Assembly: GCA_041392475.1 (NCBI GenBank) | Contig: JAWKLZ010000001.1 | Coordinates: 992,001 to 1,056,000 of the forward strand | Direction of reading: 5' to 3' | Source of the DNA: Chitinophagales bacterium | Lineage (GTDB): Bacteria; Bacteroidota; Bacteroidia; Chitinophagales; UBA2359 | DNA: 64,000 bases | Shown: positions 29,887-40,107 of the stretch, piece by piece | Layout of the letters: each line of letters begins with the position of its first letter | How positions within the stretch are numbered: position 1 is the first letter of the stretch | Program-made: the position numbers and the translations under genes | The notes under the pieces: generated by a model | Database searches by the model: none | Told to the model about the DNA's origin: nothing | Seen by the model: only the letters and a program-made list of their open reading frames with translations

Positions 29887-30780
29887 ATGCAAAAGGAATT
29901 AAAATACCTTCTTTATCTACTTGAAGATGAGGATAAAGAAGTGTACACAAATATCAGTACGAAACTGGTATCTTACAGCACAACTATTCTCCCACAATTG
30001 GAGGACGCTTATGATGAAAGCCTAATCACAGGCAATGTATTACTTGAAGAAAGATTGATTCAGGTAATGGATAAAATCAATTACGAATTGGTGTCAAAAT
30101 CTTTTCAAAATTGGTTACAAAACCATCCCAATGATTTGCTGCAAGCCATGATATTGATAGCAAAATACCAATACCGTGATTTGAATGAACAGCGGATACA
30201 GGAAAACATTGAAGAAATTGTCAATAATATTGATTTTGAAATCAGTCGCTACAATCCTCCTCTTCAATCGGTTAGCATTATCAATAAGGTGCTGTATGAT
30301 ACGTATGAATTCACAACCGTTGCCAATAAAGAGAATGCCGAGAAACATTTTGCCCTCAACCATATACTGAGTTTGAAAAAAGGAGTACCTGTCAGTATTG
30401 CCATTTTGTACCTAATCATCGCTTCAAAATTGGATATTCCAATATCGGGTATTCTATTGAACAACAACCTTGTATTGGCCTACTTCAAAAGGCATGGAGG
30501 TTGGAAAAAACCAGCTCCCAAACTGCAATTCTATATCAACCCGCAAGATAAAGGGGCTATTTTTACAAGCAATACACTCAAAGATTACCTCCATGAATCA
30601 AAAATCCCCTTTCAACCATCCTACGACAAACCTGCCTGTAACCTACAAATCATAAAATTCGCTTTGGAACATTTGGCACAGACCTATCATAATGCAGGTC
30701 AATACGGCAAAGTGAAAGATATGCAAGCATGGGTCTCAGAATTGAATACCGCATTGAGCAACTATAACAGTAATTGGTGA
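29887..30780 (+). CDS. SirB1-like transglutaminase-fold protein
   Basis: The 297-residue protein matches the SirB1/transglut_core2 family: ALNHILSLKKGVPVSIAILYLIIASKLDIPISGI is clear, and an N-terminal helical region precedes it. The family has a transglutaminase fold, but its biochemical role is unsettled. The frame is open from 29788; ATGs at 29788, 29857 and 29887 are possible. I chose 29887 because MQKELKYLLYLLEDEDKEVY matches how the family begins. A 144-bp mobile repeat lies 27 bases after the stop. Confidence 0.75.
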   Translation: MQKELKYLLYLLEDEDKEVYTNISTKLVSYSTTILPQLEDAYDESLITGNVLLEERLIQVMDKINYELVSKSFQNWLQNHPNDLLQAMILIAKYQYRDLNEQRIQENIEEIVNNIDFEISRYNPPLQSVSIINKVLYDTYEFTTVANKENAEKHFALNHILSLKKGVPVSIAILYLIIASKLDIPISGILLNNNLVLAYFKRHGGWKKPAPKLQFYINPQDKGAIFTSNTLKDYLHESKIPFQPSYDKPACNLQIIKFALEHLAQTYHNAGQYGKVKDMQAWVSELNTALSNYNSNW

Positions 30781-30807
30781 ATAGTGATTAATTTCTAAAA
30801 CTATTAA

Positions 30808-30951
30808 GGTTCTTTGACAAAATCTGTGATTTGAGACTTCGGAAGTTTGCCGCTTACAAAATCAAAAAAAAACTATTTCGCTAAAAATTAACCTCTTATA
30901 AAATGAAACTTCCGAAGTCTTTATTGTTTCTACAAAAATTGTCACAGAACC
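30808..30951 (+). mobile_element. MITE-like element, copy 1 (8-bp TSD)
   Basis: The 144-bp element starts GGTTCTTTGACAAAATC and ends with the near-complement ATTGTCACAGAACC. Internal arms GACTTCGGAAGTTT and AAACTTCCGAAGTC pair in a long hairpin around a conserved TTTCGCTAAAAA core. The 8 bases on each side are identical: ACTATTAA at 30800-30807 and 30952-30959. It has no coding capacity. Copies lie at 37210 and 47541. Confidence 0.9.
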
Positions 30952-31063
30952 ACTATTAATTGTCAATTTTTTGCGTAAAAAATAAGCTGTCACTTATTTT
31001 ACTCCCTTTTTGGTGATAAAATACTATTTTTAAAAGCAGAATAACCGCTTGATTATAAACCCC

Positions 31064-31099
31064 ATTCGTAGCCCATGAATTAATTCATGGGCTACGAAT
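31064..31099. repeat. 36-bp perfect palindrome
   Basis: ATTCGTAGCCCATGAATT followed at once by its exact complement. A close relative with C/G changes is at 43469-43508. It resembles REP-type elements moved by TnpA-REP (RAYT) enzymes, though none is in the window. Confidence 0.8.
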
Positions 31100-31270
31100 A
31101 GAAATAATTTTTAGCGAAATATCATCATAAAAGGAATAGCTTTTGCTGCACTCATAAGGCAAAACGAAGAAGTAACAGATATTGCAGAAATGAGGGATAG
31201 ACATAAGGATTGAGTCAAATTTACCTATTTTTGATTTTTGATACAGACCAAAAATAGAGGACACCAAGCC

Positions 31271-34200
31271 ATGAATAAACTGTTACTTTCACTATCCATC
31301 ACTTTTCACAGCCTTCTACTTGTCGCACAACCTACTGTCAATCAATCTACCTACGATTTGCAGTTTGCAGAACAAGTAGTAGATTGTGAAAACACTACCC
31401 CCATTTTTTGTGTCAGCATACAAATCAAATCTGCAATCGAAGGAGAAAATTTTAGAATTGGTTCACATACCGTTTTTTTTAGCTACAATCCGCTTACCCT
31501 TCAATCTCCCACTTATACCTCCAGTAATTTTGACAACACAAACCTTTGTTTGACAGGTGATTTTGCAGCCTATAATACACCTGCATTTGGTTTCGATGAC
31601 AATACCTCAGAAGCCAATTTTACAACCATTGCACAACAAACATTGACCACCCAACTTTGCCCACTTGTCACAAACTCATGGCAAGAAATGGGGCTTGTTT
31701 GTTTTGAAGTAATCAATGACATCACAAGCAGCAACTTATTGTTTGACAGTAATTTAACCACCATCAACTATATAGACCCAAATGCCACTAACAACATCGG
31801 CGACCCACAAGACAAAGCCGCACATACACAAGGTACACTTTCGGGATTGAACGTATTGCCCACTTGTCCTTGTAACCAAACCATCGTTCAAACCACCGAA
31901 AATGTTCAGGAATTTTGCGGTAGCGGTATGCCAGATTTAGCGGCGGCTGAAAACGAAATCCAATACAGCGGTGATGGCAGTATCTTTTCGATTGAATGGT
32001 TCATAGATGTGGATTACAATACGCCCTACATTCCTGAGACGTTTACCCATTCAGAAATAGGGATTTGTGAACAAGAATCGTTTATCTTGTACGCCAAAGC
32101 AACGTGTAGCATTGATGCGACCGAATACGACGCTGGAACATTGGAGGCAATCCTATATCCCCTACCACAAATGCCTGAAATTGTGCGATTAGACGATGAA
32201 TGTGCTTACCTTGTTCTCCCTGCTTGCCCGAATGACCTACTTTCCGAAACCACTTTCGATTTGATGCCAAGTGCAGAAGCTGCCAACAGAAATCTTACTG
32301 TCACCTCTCCCTTCAATCCAACCTGTACAGCAAATTTTGAAGTACCTTATGAAAAATGCCCTGACCCAGTTTGCGACCAAACCATCACCCAAACTACTGC
32401 CAGTCTGCAAAGTTTTTGCGAAATTGCTACCCCCGATTTAACTCTTGCCGAGGCAGAAATAGCGTACAGCGGTGACGGAACAGTTTTCACAATTAAATGG
32501 TTTGAAGATCAAATGTTTACCATCCCTTACCTAAACCAAAGCTTTCAACATTCGCAAAGTGATTTGTGTGTAAGTGAAACCGATACCCTATTTGCAAAAG
32601 GGATTTGCAATATTGACAATACTTCAATAGCAGCAGGTTTTTTGGCATTTGTGGTTTATCCTCCCGTACAAATGCCTGAGATTGTGAGGTTAGACGATGC
32701 TTGTGCCTATCAAGTGCTGCCCGTTTGCGCCAACGATGTACTTTCTGAAACATCTTTTAGCTTGCTGCCCGATACCGAAATAGGTTTGAGAACAATTGAA
32801 GTGACATCAGGTTTGGCTGAAAACACTTGTACTTCAATGAGTTTCAATGTACCTTTTGAAGCCTGTCCGATGTTGGTTTGTTCCCAAACGATTCTGCAAA
32901 ACATGGCGGCAACGGAAAGTTTTTGTGAAAGTGGTTTTCCAGATTTGACGGCTGCCGAAAGTGAATTGCAGTTCAGTGGTGACGGAAGCGTTTTTTCAAT
33001 AGAATGGTTTGAAGACCAAAATTTTACACTGCCTTATGGAGGCGAATTGTTGACACATTCGATGGATGATGTTTGTCAATTGGAAACCAAAATTTTGTAT
33101 GCCCGTGCGACTTGCAGCGAGGATGCTTCAACGATTACAGCAGGAACTTTGACCGTCCAACTATTTCCCAATCCACAAACGCCTATTATTGAACGCATTG
33201 ACGAGGAATGTACTTACCAAATTTTGCCCGCTTGCCTCAATGACCTACTTTCAGAAGCGACTTTCAACTTACCGCCTGACACCGAATCGGGTTTGAGAAC
33301 GATTGAAGTGACATCGGGTTTGAATGAAAATCCTTGTACTTCAATGAGTTTTGACATTCCTTTTGAGGCCTGTCCGATGTTGGTTTGTTCCCAAATGATT
33401 CTGCAAAACATGGCTGCTATTCAAAGTTTTTGTGAAAGTGGAACAGCGGATTTGACGGCTGCCGAAAGTGAATTGCAGTTCAGTGGTGACGGAAGCGTTT
33501 TTTCAATAGAATGGTTTGAAGACCAAAATTTTACGCTTCCTTATGGAGGCGAATTGTTGACACATTCGATGGATGATGTTTGTCAATTGGAAACCAAAAT
33601 TTTGTATGCCCGTGCGACTTGCAGCGAGGATGCTTCAACGATTGCAGCAGGAACTTTGACCGTCCAACTATTTCCCAATCCACAAACGCCTATTATTGAA
33701 CGTATTGACAACGAATGTACTTACCAAATTTTGCCCGCTTGCCTCAATGACCTACTTTCAGAAACGACTTTCAACTTACCGCCTGACACCGAATCGGGTT
33801 TGAGAACGATTGAAGTAACATCAGATTTGGCTGAAAACACTTGTACTTCAATGAGTTTCGATGTACCTTTTGAAGCCTGTCCGATGTTGGTTTGTTCCCA
33901 AACGATTCTGCAAAACATGGTGGCAACGGAAAGTTTTTGTGAAAGTGGTTTTCCAGATTTGACGGCTGCCGAAAGTGAATTGCAATTCAGTGGTGATGGA
34001 AGCGTTTTTTCAATAGAATGGTTTGAAGACCAAAGTTTTACGCTTCCTTATGGAGGCGAATTGTTGACACATTCGATGGATGATGTTTGTCAATTGGAAA
34101 CCAAAATTTTGTATGCCCGTGCGACTTGCAGCGAGGATGCTTCAACGATTGCAGCAGGAACTTTGACCATTCAGCTTTTCCCAAATCCGCAAATGCCCAC

Positions 34201-35560
34201 CATTGAACGAATTGACAACGAATGTACTTACCAAATTTTGCCTGCTTGCCTCAATGACCTACTTTCAGAAACGACTTTCAACTTACCGCCTGACACCGAA
34301 TCGGGTTTGAGAACGATTGAAGTGACATCGGGAATTGAGAACAATGTTTGTGGTTTACAGTCTTTTGAAGTGACTTATGATGCTTGTCCACCAGCATTTT
34401 GCAATTTAGAAGTAGTGTCGGCCATACCCTCTATGTGCGACTCAACGACCAATACCTATAGTTTGGAAGTTGTGGTGACGTATGGCACACTTCCCAATGC
34501 GCCGATTGCCGTTTTTGCAGGTACTTTTGGTACAGGTGGCGGAACAATTGACGGCAGTGGTGAACAAGTTTTTGTGTTGGAGGATTTGCCAGCCAATGGT
34601 GAAATGAATGTAACTGTAGTGGCAGGTTTGGTTATCAACAGTCTATGTGAAGATACGCTCTTCAATGCCTACAATGCGCCGATTTCGTGCAAAACAGATT
34701 TGTGTGAGATACTCAATATTGGAGAAATGCCCTCTGAAAATCAATTTGTTTGTTCGGGTGATCTACTGCAAATCAATCATTTGAACACAATGCTTCCTGA
34801 TGGAATGGCATTGGCTTATATTCTGCACTCTACGCCCAACAATGCAATTACCAATCCACTGTATTTCAGCAATGTACCAACATTTGACTTTGCGGCAATA
34901 CCTGAATTAATGACGGGAATTTCGTATTATGTGACGGCTGTTGGAGGTTTTGATATGGACGAAAACGGTTTTCCCGAACTCGAAAACAATGAATGTTTGA
35001 AACTGTCCAATCCTACGCCTGTGGTTTTTTTGAATAAAATCGGCATTGATTTTGAGGTCTTTACCGATGAAACCAATCAGACGTTTGACTTAAATGTGAC
35101 GGTTAGCGGCGGTTTGCCTGACTTCAATGCCAGCAATTACCAAATTTCCCTTTCCAATGGCGTTGAAACTGTGGTCAATGCACCTTTCCAGATGGTGGTT
35201 TTGGAGGATATGCCACTGATGGAAGAATTGCTAAGTATCTCGGTAACTGACAATGCAGACTGTTCTGCAACAGAGGAAAACATTGCAGTTGGTGTGGAAA
35301 TGCTTTCTTTTTTGGAAAATTTTGAAGTCGTATATTTACCCAATCATTTGCTGCAACTTCAATTTTGGACCACAGAAACTCAAATTTTGGATGTATTCTG
35401 TTACGATATGATAGGGCGGCCTTTGCAGCGAAAACGGGTGTCATTGCAGCAAGGTTTTCAGACTTTCGATTGGTCTTTGGTAGATTTACCCGATGGTGTT
35501 TACCTATTGCAACTGAACAACGGTCGAGAATCGTTTGTAAAAAAGATAGTTAGGTATTGA
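31271..35560 (+). CDS. Giant T9SS repeat protein
   Basis: The frame opens at 31238, but the start at 31271 (MNKLLLSLSITFHSLLLVAQ) gives a proper signal peptide and a 1429-residue protein. After a roughly 200-residue N-terminal domain with cohesin-like features (FRIGSHTVFFSYNP), five tandem repeats of 167-169 residues follow. Each begins Cys-x-Gln-x-Ile and carries YSGDG or FSGDG, EWF, and a CxxxLPAC/VC segment. Two further beta domains precede a T9SS type A tail (VFCYDMIGRPLQRKRVSLQQ to IVRY). Repeats 3-5 are nearly identical. Surface adhesion is the likely role. The helical-repeat gene at 35619 lies 58 bases downstream on the same strand. Confidence 0.85.
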   Translation: MNKLLLSLSITFHSLLLVAQPTVNQSTYDLQFAEQVVDCENTTPIFCVSIQIKSAIEGENFRIGSHTVFFSYNPLTLQSPTYTSSNFDNTNLCLTGDFAAYNTPAFGFDDNTSEANFTTIAQQTLTTQLCPLVTNSWQEMGLVCFEVINDITSSNLLFDSNLTTINYIDPNATNNIGDPQDKAAHTQGTLSGLNVLPTCPCNQTIVQTTENVQEFCGSGMPDLAAAENEIQYSGDGSIFSIEWFIDVDYNTPYIPETFTHSEIGICEQESFILYAKATCSIDATEYDAGTLEAILYPLPQMPEIVRLDDECAYLVLPACPNDLLSETTFDLMPSAEAANRNLTVTSPFNPTCTANFEVPYEKCPDPVCDQTITQTTASLQSFCEIATPDLTLAEAEIAYSGDGTVFTIKWFEDQMFTIPYLNQSFQHSQSDLCVSETDTLFAKGICNIDNTSIAAGFLAFVVYPPVQMPEIVRLDDACAYQVLPVCANDVLSETSFSLLPDTEIGLRTIEVTSGLAENTCTSMSFNVPFEACPMLVCSQTILQNMAATESFCESGFPDLTAAESELQFSGDGSVFSIEWFEDQNFTLPYGGELLTHSMDDVCQLETKILYARATCSEDASTITAGTLTVQLFPNPQTPIIERIDEECTYQILPACLNDLLSEATFNLPPDTESGLRTIEVTSGLNENPCTSMSFDIPFEACPMLVCSQMILQNMAAIQSFCESGTADLTAAESELQFSGDGSVFSIEWFEDQNFTLPYGGELLTHSMDDVCQLETKILYARATCSEDASTIAAGTLTVQLFPNPQTPIIERIDNECTYQILPACLNDLLSETTFNLPPDTESGLRTIEVTSDLAENTCTSMSFDVPFEACPMLVCSQTILQNMVATESFCESGFPDLTAAESELQFSGDGSVFSIEWFEDQSFTLPYGGELLTHSMDDVCQLETKILYARATCSEDASTIAAGTLTIQLFPNPQMPTIERIDNECTYQILPACLNDLLSETTFNLPPDTESGLRTIEVTSGIENNVCGLQSFEVTYDACPPAFCNLEVVSAIPSMCDSTTNTYSLEVVVTYGTLPNAPIAVFAGTFGTGGGTIDGSGEQVFVLEDLPANGEMNVTVVAGLVINSLCEDTLFNAYNAPISCKTDLCEILNIGEMPSENQFVCSGDLLQINHLNTMLPDGMALAYILHSTPNNAITNPLYFSNVPTFDFAAIPELMTGISYYVTAVGGFDMDENGFPELENNECLKLSNPTPVVFLNKIGIDFEVFTDETNQTFDLNVTVSGGLPDFNASNYQISLSNGVETVVNAPFQMVVLEDMPLMEELLSISVTDNADCSATEENIAVGVEMLSFLENFEVVYLPNHLLQLQFWTTETQILDVFCYDMIGRPLQRKRVSLQQGFQTFDWSLVDLPDGVYLLQLNNGRESFVKKIVRY
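31871..34399 (+). repeat. Five tandem repeats of 501-507 bp
   Basis: Unit starts are at 31871, 32372, 32879, 33386 and 33893, and the array ends at 34399. The first spacing is 501 bases and the rest exactly 507. The last three units share long identical runs, whereas the first two differ at many sites, which indicates recent duplication or homogenisation. Confidence 0.93.
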
Positions 35561-35618
35561 TTCGTCTTTTTTTGTAACTTTATTTTTTGTTTTCACTTCA
35601 ATTTTCATCTTCACTTCA

Positions 35619-37166
35619 ATGGCAGTTTCAACACAACTTTTTGACCTTATTCAATCCATGGACAAGTCCGAAAAACGCTATTTTAAGCTGCATTGTTCCA
35701 AATATAAAATAGAGGATAATCAGTACCAAAAAGTATTTGATGCCATTGACAGCCAAAGTAGTTATGATGAAAATGACTTGAAGGTGAAGTTCAAGAAAGA
35801 GAAATTTGTGAAGCAGTTTCACGTCATCAAAAACTACTTGTACAATTTGGTTTTGGATAGTTTGTGGGCTTTTCATTCGGGCAAAAATATCAACCAACAA
35901 ATCAGTGAGTTGATTGACAAAAGTGAAATATTGAGTGAAAAAGGGTTGTTCCTTCAATCGCTCAAATTACTGCAAAAAGCGGCTACTTTTGCCGAAGAAA
36001 AGGAAACCTTTGAACATTGTTTGCTCATATACAAACGCCTTAAACTATTGTATATCAGAAAAATAGATGTGGATAATTTTGAAAAACGCATTGATGAATA
36101 CATCGAAAAAGAACAATGGGCTTTGCAGCAATTGAGCAACCTGATGCATTATGAATGGCTTTCTAATAAAACTTTTCAACTCTACCACCGCACCCACGTT
36201 GCCCGCAATCTGAACGATGAAGAAGCCTACCGAGTACTCTTGGCTGACCCTCTACTGCAAAACAGTGCCGATGCCACTTCCAGCTTTGCGAAAATGCACT
36301 TTTTCAACATCAAAGCTTTGTGCCACGAAACCATTGGTGATTTGAAGCGCAGTTGTGAAAGCCGTCAAGAATTGGTGGAACTTTTTGAAGCCAACAAAGA
36401 TTTGATACAGCGAAGTTTTGTGAATTACTTGGTGTCACTCAACAACTTACTCCACAACTACAATGAATTGAGAGATTACCCCAATTTTTACAAGGTACTG
36501 GACAAAATCAAAAACGTGGCGTATGCAATGGATAGAAAACTGACACAAGTAGAAGAATTACTGGTCTTTCGTTCTTCTACTGCAATGGTTTTCAATGCGC
36601 TGGTGAAAAATGGGCGTTTTGAAGAAGCAGCGGCAATGATTCCAGACATTGAAGCGGGTTTCGAGAAATTTGGCAACAAACTGAATGAGGCTTTCCGCTA
36701 TCCTTTTTACTACTTTTTTGCTTACACCCATTTTGCCTTACAGAACTACCCGCAATGTCTTGTGTATTTGGAACATTTCATCCACAACAACGACCTGACT
36801 TTCAACCGTGAACTTTTTCGTTTTGGGCGCATATTGTACTTGATTACACACTATGAATCAGAGAATTGGGAATTATTGCCCTCTATTATTCGCTCTACAC
36901 AGCGGTATTTATCGCAGTTGCAAAAACCTTATGCTTCTGAAAAACTCTTACTTAATTTTTTCAAAAAAGTACCTTATGCCGATGACAATGCAGCCTTTTT
37001 AGATTTACAGAAAAAAATGAATAAATTGATGAATGACCCTCATTTTCAGACAGAATTGGAGCATTTTGATTATTTGGCTTGGGTACAGTCAAAAATTGAA
37101 GGAAAAGGATTTATAGAAGCATATAGCACCAAATTGCAGTTAAGCGACTATCCAAAAAATATTTAG
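35619..37166 (+). CDS. Bacteroidota helical-repeat protein, paralogue of 21976
   Basis: The 515-residue protein has no signal peptide and consists of helices with TPR-like spacing. The N-terminus (STQLFDLIQSMDKSEKRYFK) and the long KEKEQWALQQLSN-type helices resemble a family of uncharacterised Bacteroidota proteins. It is about the size of the protein at 21976 and shows distant similarity. It lies just after the giant repeat protein. The function is unknown; a scaffold role is only a guess. Confidence 0.7.
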   Translation: MAVSTQLFDLIQSMDKSEKRYFKLHCSKYKIEDNQYQKVFDAIDSQSSYDENDLKVKFKKEKFVKQFHVIKNYLYNLVLDSLWAFHSGKNINQQISELIDKSEILSEKGLFLQSLKLLQKAATFAEEKETFEHCLLIYKRLKLLYIRKIDVDNFEKRIDEYIEKEQWALQQLSNLMHYEWLSNKTFQLYHRTHVARNLNDEEAYRVLLADPLLQNSADATSSFAKMHFFNIKALCHETIGDLKRSCESRQELVELFEANKDLIQRSFVNYLVSLNNLLHNYNELRDYPNFYKVLDKIKNVAYAMDRKLTQVEELLVFRSSTAMVFNALVKNGRFEEAAAMIPDIEAGFEKFGNKLNEAFRYPFYYFFAYTHFALQNYPQCLVYLEHFIHNNDLTFNRELFRFGRILYLITHYESENWELLPSIIRSTQRYLSQLQKPYASEKLLLNFFKKVPYADDNAAFLDLQKKMNKLMNDPHFQTELEHFDYLAWVQSKIEGKGFIEAYSTKLQLSDYPKNI

Positions 37167-37209
37167 TGACTCCAATAAAGTTAAGTTCCTCAATGGCATA
37201 AAGACTTTT

Positions 37210-37350
37210 GGTTCTGTGACAATTTTTGTGGAAGCAATAAAGACTTCGGAAGTTTCATTTTATAAGAAGTTACTTTTTAGCGAAATAGTTTTTTGATTTT
37301 GTGAGCGGCAAACTTCCGAAGTCTCAAATCACAGATTTTGTCAAAGAACC
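37210..37350 (-). mobile_element. MITE-like element, copy 2
   Basis: The 141-bp element is in reverse orientation compared with copies 1 and 3. It starts GGTTCTGTGACAATTTTTG and ends GTCAAAGAACC. Flanking bases are AGACTTTT and AGACAATC, so only four of eight match; the target duplication is decayed or absent. Confidence 0.85.
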
Positions 37351-37420
37351 AGACAATCCTAACCACACCCTTTTGTGGTTTGAATGCGTTTAAAAGGAAG
37401 ATGCAAGATGAAATCTATTT

Positions 37421-39355
37421 GTGGATAATTTTAAACACAACAAAATTTTGAATATCAGACCTTTATTTTACATTCTTTGGCTTCTTTGCAGTTTGGCTGC
37501 AACGAGCCTAATGGCGCAAAATCCCAATCAGAAATTGCAGTCAAAGCCGCCCAAATCGGCTTCAAATACGGCTGCCAAGCCTCAAACAGATACGACTTAT
37601 ATCGAAATCATCCATGCCGATCAATTTGAGCAGACTACCATTAAGAATCAGCCTGTTCGGAAATTGACAGGCAATGTCCAATTGCAGCAAAAGGCAGATG
37701 AAATGATCCTTTGGTGCGATAGTGCTTACTACTATATGGACAAAGAAATTGTGGAGGCTCAAAATAAGGTGCATTTCAAACAGGGTGATTCCTTGGATAT
37801 TTACTCTGATTTTTTGTTTTTTGACGACAACAAAAAAATAGCCCGTTTGGAAGGTAATGTGCATCTAAAAGACCCTAAATCTGACATTTACTCCGATTTT
37901 TTGTTTTACGACCTCAAAACGAAAAAGGCGATTCTAAACGACAATGTGCATTTGAAGGATGCAAAGAGCGATGTGTATGCCGATTCTTTGGAGTATTTTG
38001 TGAACACCAAAATGTCGTATTTGTATAAGGATGTGCGGATTGAAGACAGCAAGGTGAAGGTGAAAGCCGATAAAGTGGAGTATTCGGTCAATACCCGTCA
38101 ATCGGTGTTGATAGGGAATGTACAGTTGAACGATGGCACGATGAAACTGAGCGCAGATAGGATGGACTACGATATGAACAGCGAAGAGGGAACATATAGC
38201 GGCAATGGCAAACTGCTGAATGGGGAAACAACACTGACTAGCCAAAAGGGACGGTATTATGGGCGCAAAGACCAGGTGATTTTTGAGCAAGATGTGCACC
38301 TCGTTTCCCCCAATTACGACATCACTACCAGTCAGTTGGATTACAATATCCAAACGGAATCAGCCAAATTTAACCGAGCCACGACCATCAAACAAAAGGA
38401 TGGTGTGATTGAAACCGATTCGGGTGAATACAATGCCAAAAAAGACCAATTGCAACTGTTTAGCCGTTCAACGATTGTGAGCGACAACAACGAAATCACC
38501 GCAGACGATTTTTTCTACGACAAAAAAACGGGCATCGGAAATGCCAAAGGAAATGTCTATTGGATAGACACGGCTCGAAACCTAACCATCAACAGCGATT
38601 TTGCCAATTTTTATGACAAGGATGAAAAAGTATTGGCTTACAACAATGTGCTGCTTTCCAATGTGGTAGAGGAAGATACCCTCTACATCACCGCCGATAC
38701 TTTGACGACTTTCAAACAAATCAGAACCATCGCTGCAACGGATTCTACGGCTGCAAAAAGCGATACGGCGCAAGTATTGTTTGCCTACCACCATGTCAAA
38801 ATCCTGAAAAGCGATCTGCAAGGGGTCTGCGATTCTTTGACCTATTCGCTGCGTGATTCTGTTTTTCGGATGTTTCAAAAACCTGTGTTATGGGTAGATG
38901 AATTTCAGTTGAGCGCAGATACCATTCGCCTGACCACCCAAAACAACAAACCCCATACGATTGACCTCCTCAAATCGGCTTTTATCGGCAATCGGCTGCA
39001 AGACAACATTTTCAATCAAATTGCAGGGCGCAATATTTACGGCTTCTTCAAAGACAGCAACTTAGAACTATTGAAGGCGGAGGGCAATGCCGAAAGTATT
39101 TATTTTGGTCAGAACGAAAAAGAGGAATTTTTGGGTATCAACCAAGCGACTGCCAGCAAAATCTGGATATTTTTTGAAGAGAAAAGCATCAACCGCATCA
39201 AATTTATCGGTCAGTCGGACGCTACTTTCACCCCGATTCAACGAGCGAATTTGTCGGAGTTTATCCTTTCTGGTTTTGTGTGGTATGGTGAAAGACGGCC
39301 ACAAGTATTGGGGGATTTGGTGGTATTGGGTGCGGCGGTTGAGGGTGAAAATTGA
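37421..39355 (+). CDS. OstA/LptA-like LPS transport protein
   Basis: LptA-type proteins bridge the periplasm and carry LPS to the outer membrane. The 644-residue protein has a signal peptide (LWLLCSLAATSLMAQ) and many short OstA repeats forming a stacked beta jellyroll: LTGNVQLQQKADEMILWCDS, ARLEGNVHLKDPKSDIYSDF, AILNDNVHLKDAKSDVYADS, LIGNVQLNDGTMKLSADRMD. The first codon is GTG at 37421, because an in-frame stop lies just upstream and the next ATG would cut into the signal peptide. The Bacteroidota version is longer than E. coli LptA (185 residues), which is normal for this family. Confidence 0.82.
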   Translation: MDNFKHNKILNIRPLFYILWLLCSLAATSLMAQNPNQKLQSKPPKSASNTAAKPQTDTTYIEIIHADQFEQTTIKNQPVRKLTGNVQLQQKADEMILWCDSAYYYMDKEIVEAQNKVHFKQGDSLDIYSDFLFFDDNKKIARLEGNVHLKDPKSDIYSDFLFYDLKTKKAILNDNVHLKDAKSDVYADSLEYFVNTKMSYLYKDVRIEDSKVKVKADKVEYSVNTRQSVLIGNVQLNDGTMKLSADRMDYDMNSEEGTYSGNGKLLNGETTLTSQKGRYYGRKDQVIFEQDVHLVSPNYDITTSQLDYNIQTESAKFNRATTIKQKDGVIETDSGEYNAKKDQLQLFSRSTIVSDNNEITADDFFYDKKTGIGNAKGNVYWIDTARNLTINSDFANFYDKDEKVLAYNNVLLSNVVEEDTLYITADTLTTFKQIRTIAATDSTAAKSDTAQVLFAYHHVKILKSDLQGVCDSLTYSLRDSVFRMFQKPVLWVDEFQLSADTIRLTTQNNKPHTIDLLKSAFIGNRLQDNIFNQIAGRNIYGFFKDSNLELLKAEGNAESIYFGQNEKEEFLGINQATASKIWIFFEEKSINRIKFIGQSDATFTPIQRANLSEFILSGFVWYGERRPQVLGDLVVLGAAVEGEN

Positions 39356-39449
39356 CACCAAGTTTTCGTTCCAGCAAGCAAGTGAAACTTTGTCTTAGAG
39401 GGATGTATGGGTTTAGGGTGTTATTGGTTGGCGACACCTAACGAATCAA

Positions 39450-39538
39450 CAGCCAAAACTTAGCTAAAAAATACATTTTTGGCTGCAAGTATTGCATCTA
39501 TCAGCCAAAACTTGTATTTTTATATCAAATTTGGCTGA
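39450..39538 (+). repeat. Two operator-like inverted repeats before the ATPase remnant
   Basis: CAGCCAAAA...TTTTGGCTG at 39450-39485 and TCAGCCAAA...TTTGGCTGA at 39501-39538 are the same kind of imperfect palindrome, 36 to 38 bp long and about 52 bp apart. The second overlaps the start codon at 39538. A binding site for a repressor, possibly for autoregulation, is an inference. Confidence 0.5.
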
Positions 39539-40107
39539 TGATGGATACTTCAATTATAGGAAGACAAAAAGAGATACAAAAGTTAGACAGAGTTCTTCAA
39601 AGCAAAAAGTCTGAATTTTTGGCTGTATATGGTCGGCGAAGAGTTGGCAAAACCTTTCTGATTCGGGAATACTTCAATTATACTTTCGATTTTCAGATTT
39701 CGGGTTTAGGCAATGCGAATACTCAACAACAACTTTTCAATTTGATGATGTATTACGCAAACAATCCCACCTCGTTTACGAAAAGGCTTCTGAAAATTGG
39801 TTGGTTGCTTTCCAACAATGTAGCATGGAGAGGAAAAACAAGCCAAAAGTCTGCTCAAATTGATTTGTTGATTGACCGTTGTAATCAAGTTATCAACCTT
39901 TGTGAATGTAAGTTTTCTTTGGATTCCTTTTCGATAGATAAGGGCTATGCCGAAAAACTACGCTCGAAAATAGCGACCTTCAAAACCGCTACCAAAACCA
40001 AAAAATCGGTATTTCTTACCATGATTACCACTTATGGGGTAGAGAAAAACAAATACGCCAATCTGCTGGTAAGAAATGAGGTAACGATGGATGATTTGTT
40101 TTCTTAA
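39538..40107 (+). pseudogene. Internally deleted DUF234-type ATPase/nuclease gene
   Basis: The 189-residue reading frame joins two ends of a protein family that is normally about 480 residues long. The N-terminus carries an archaeal-type ATPase P-loop (FLAVYGRRRVGKTFLIREYF). The C-terminus has the nuclease-like end AQIDLLIDRCNQVINLCECKFS, then KSVFLTMITTYGVEKNKYAN and the VTMDDLF end. The middle, with Walker B and most of the ATPase, is missing, so roughly 290 residues were removed without breaking the frame. The product is unlikely to hydrolyse ATP. Fragments of the 127-bp repeat family lie on both sides (39427 and 40213). Confidence 0.8.
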
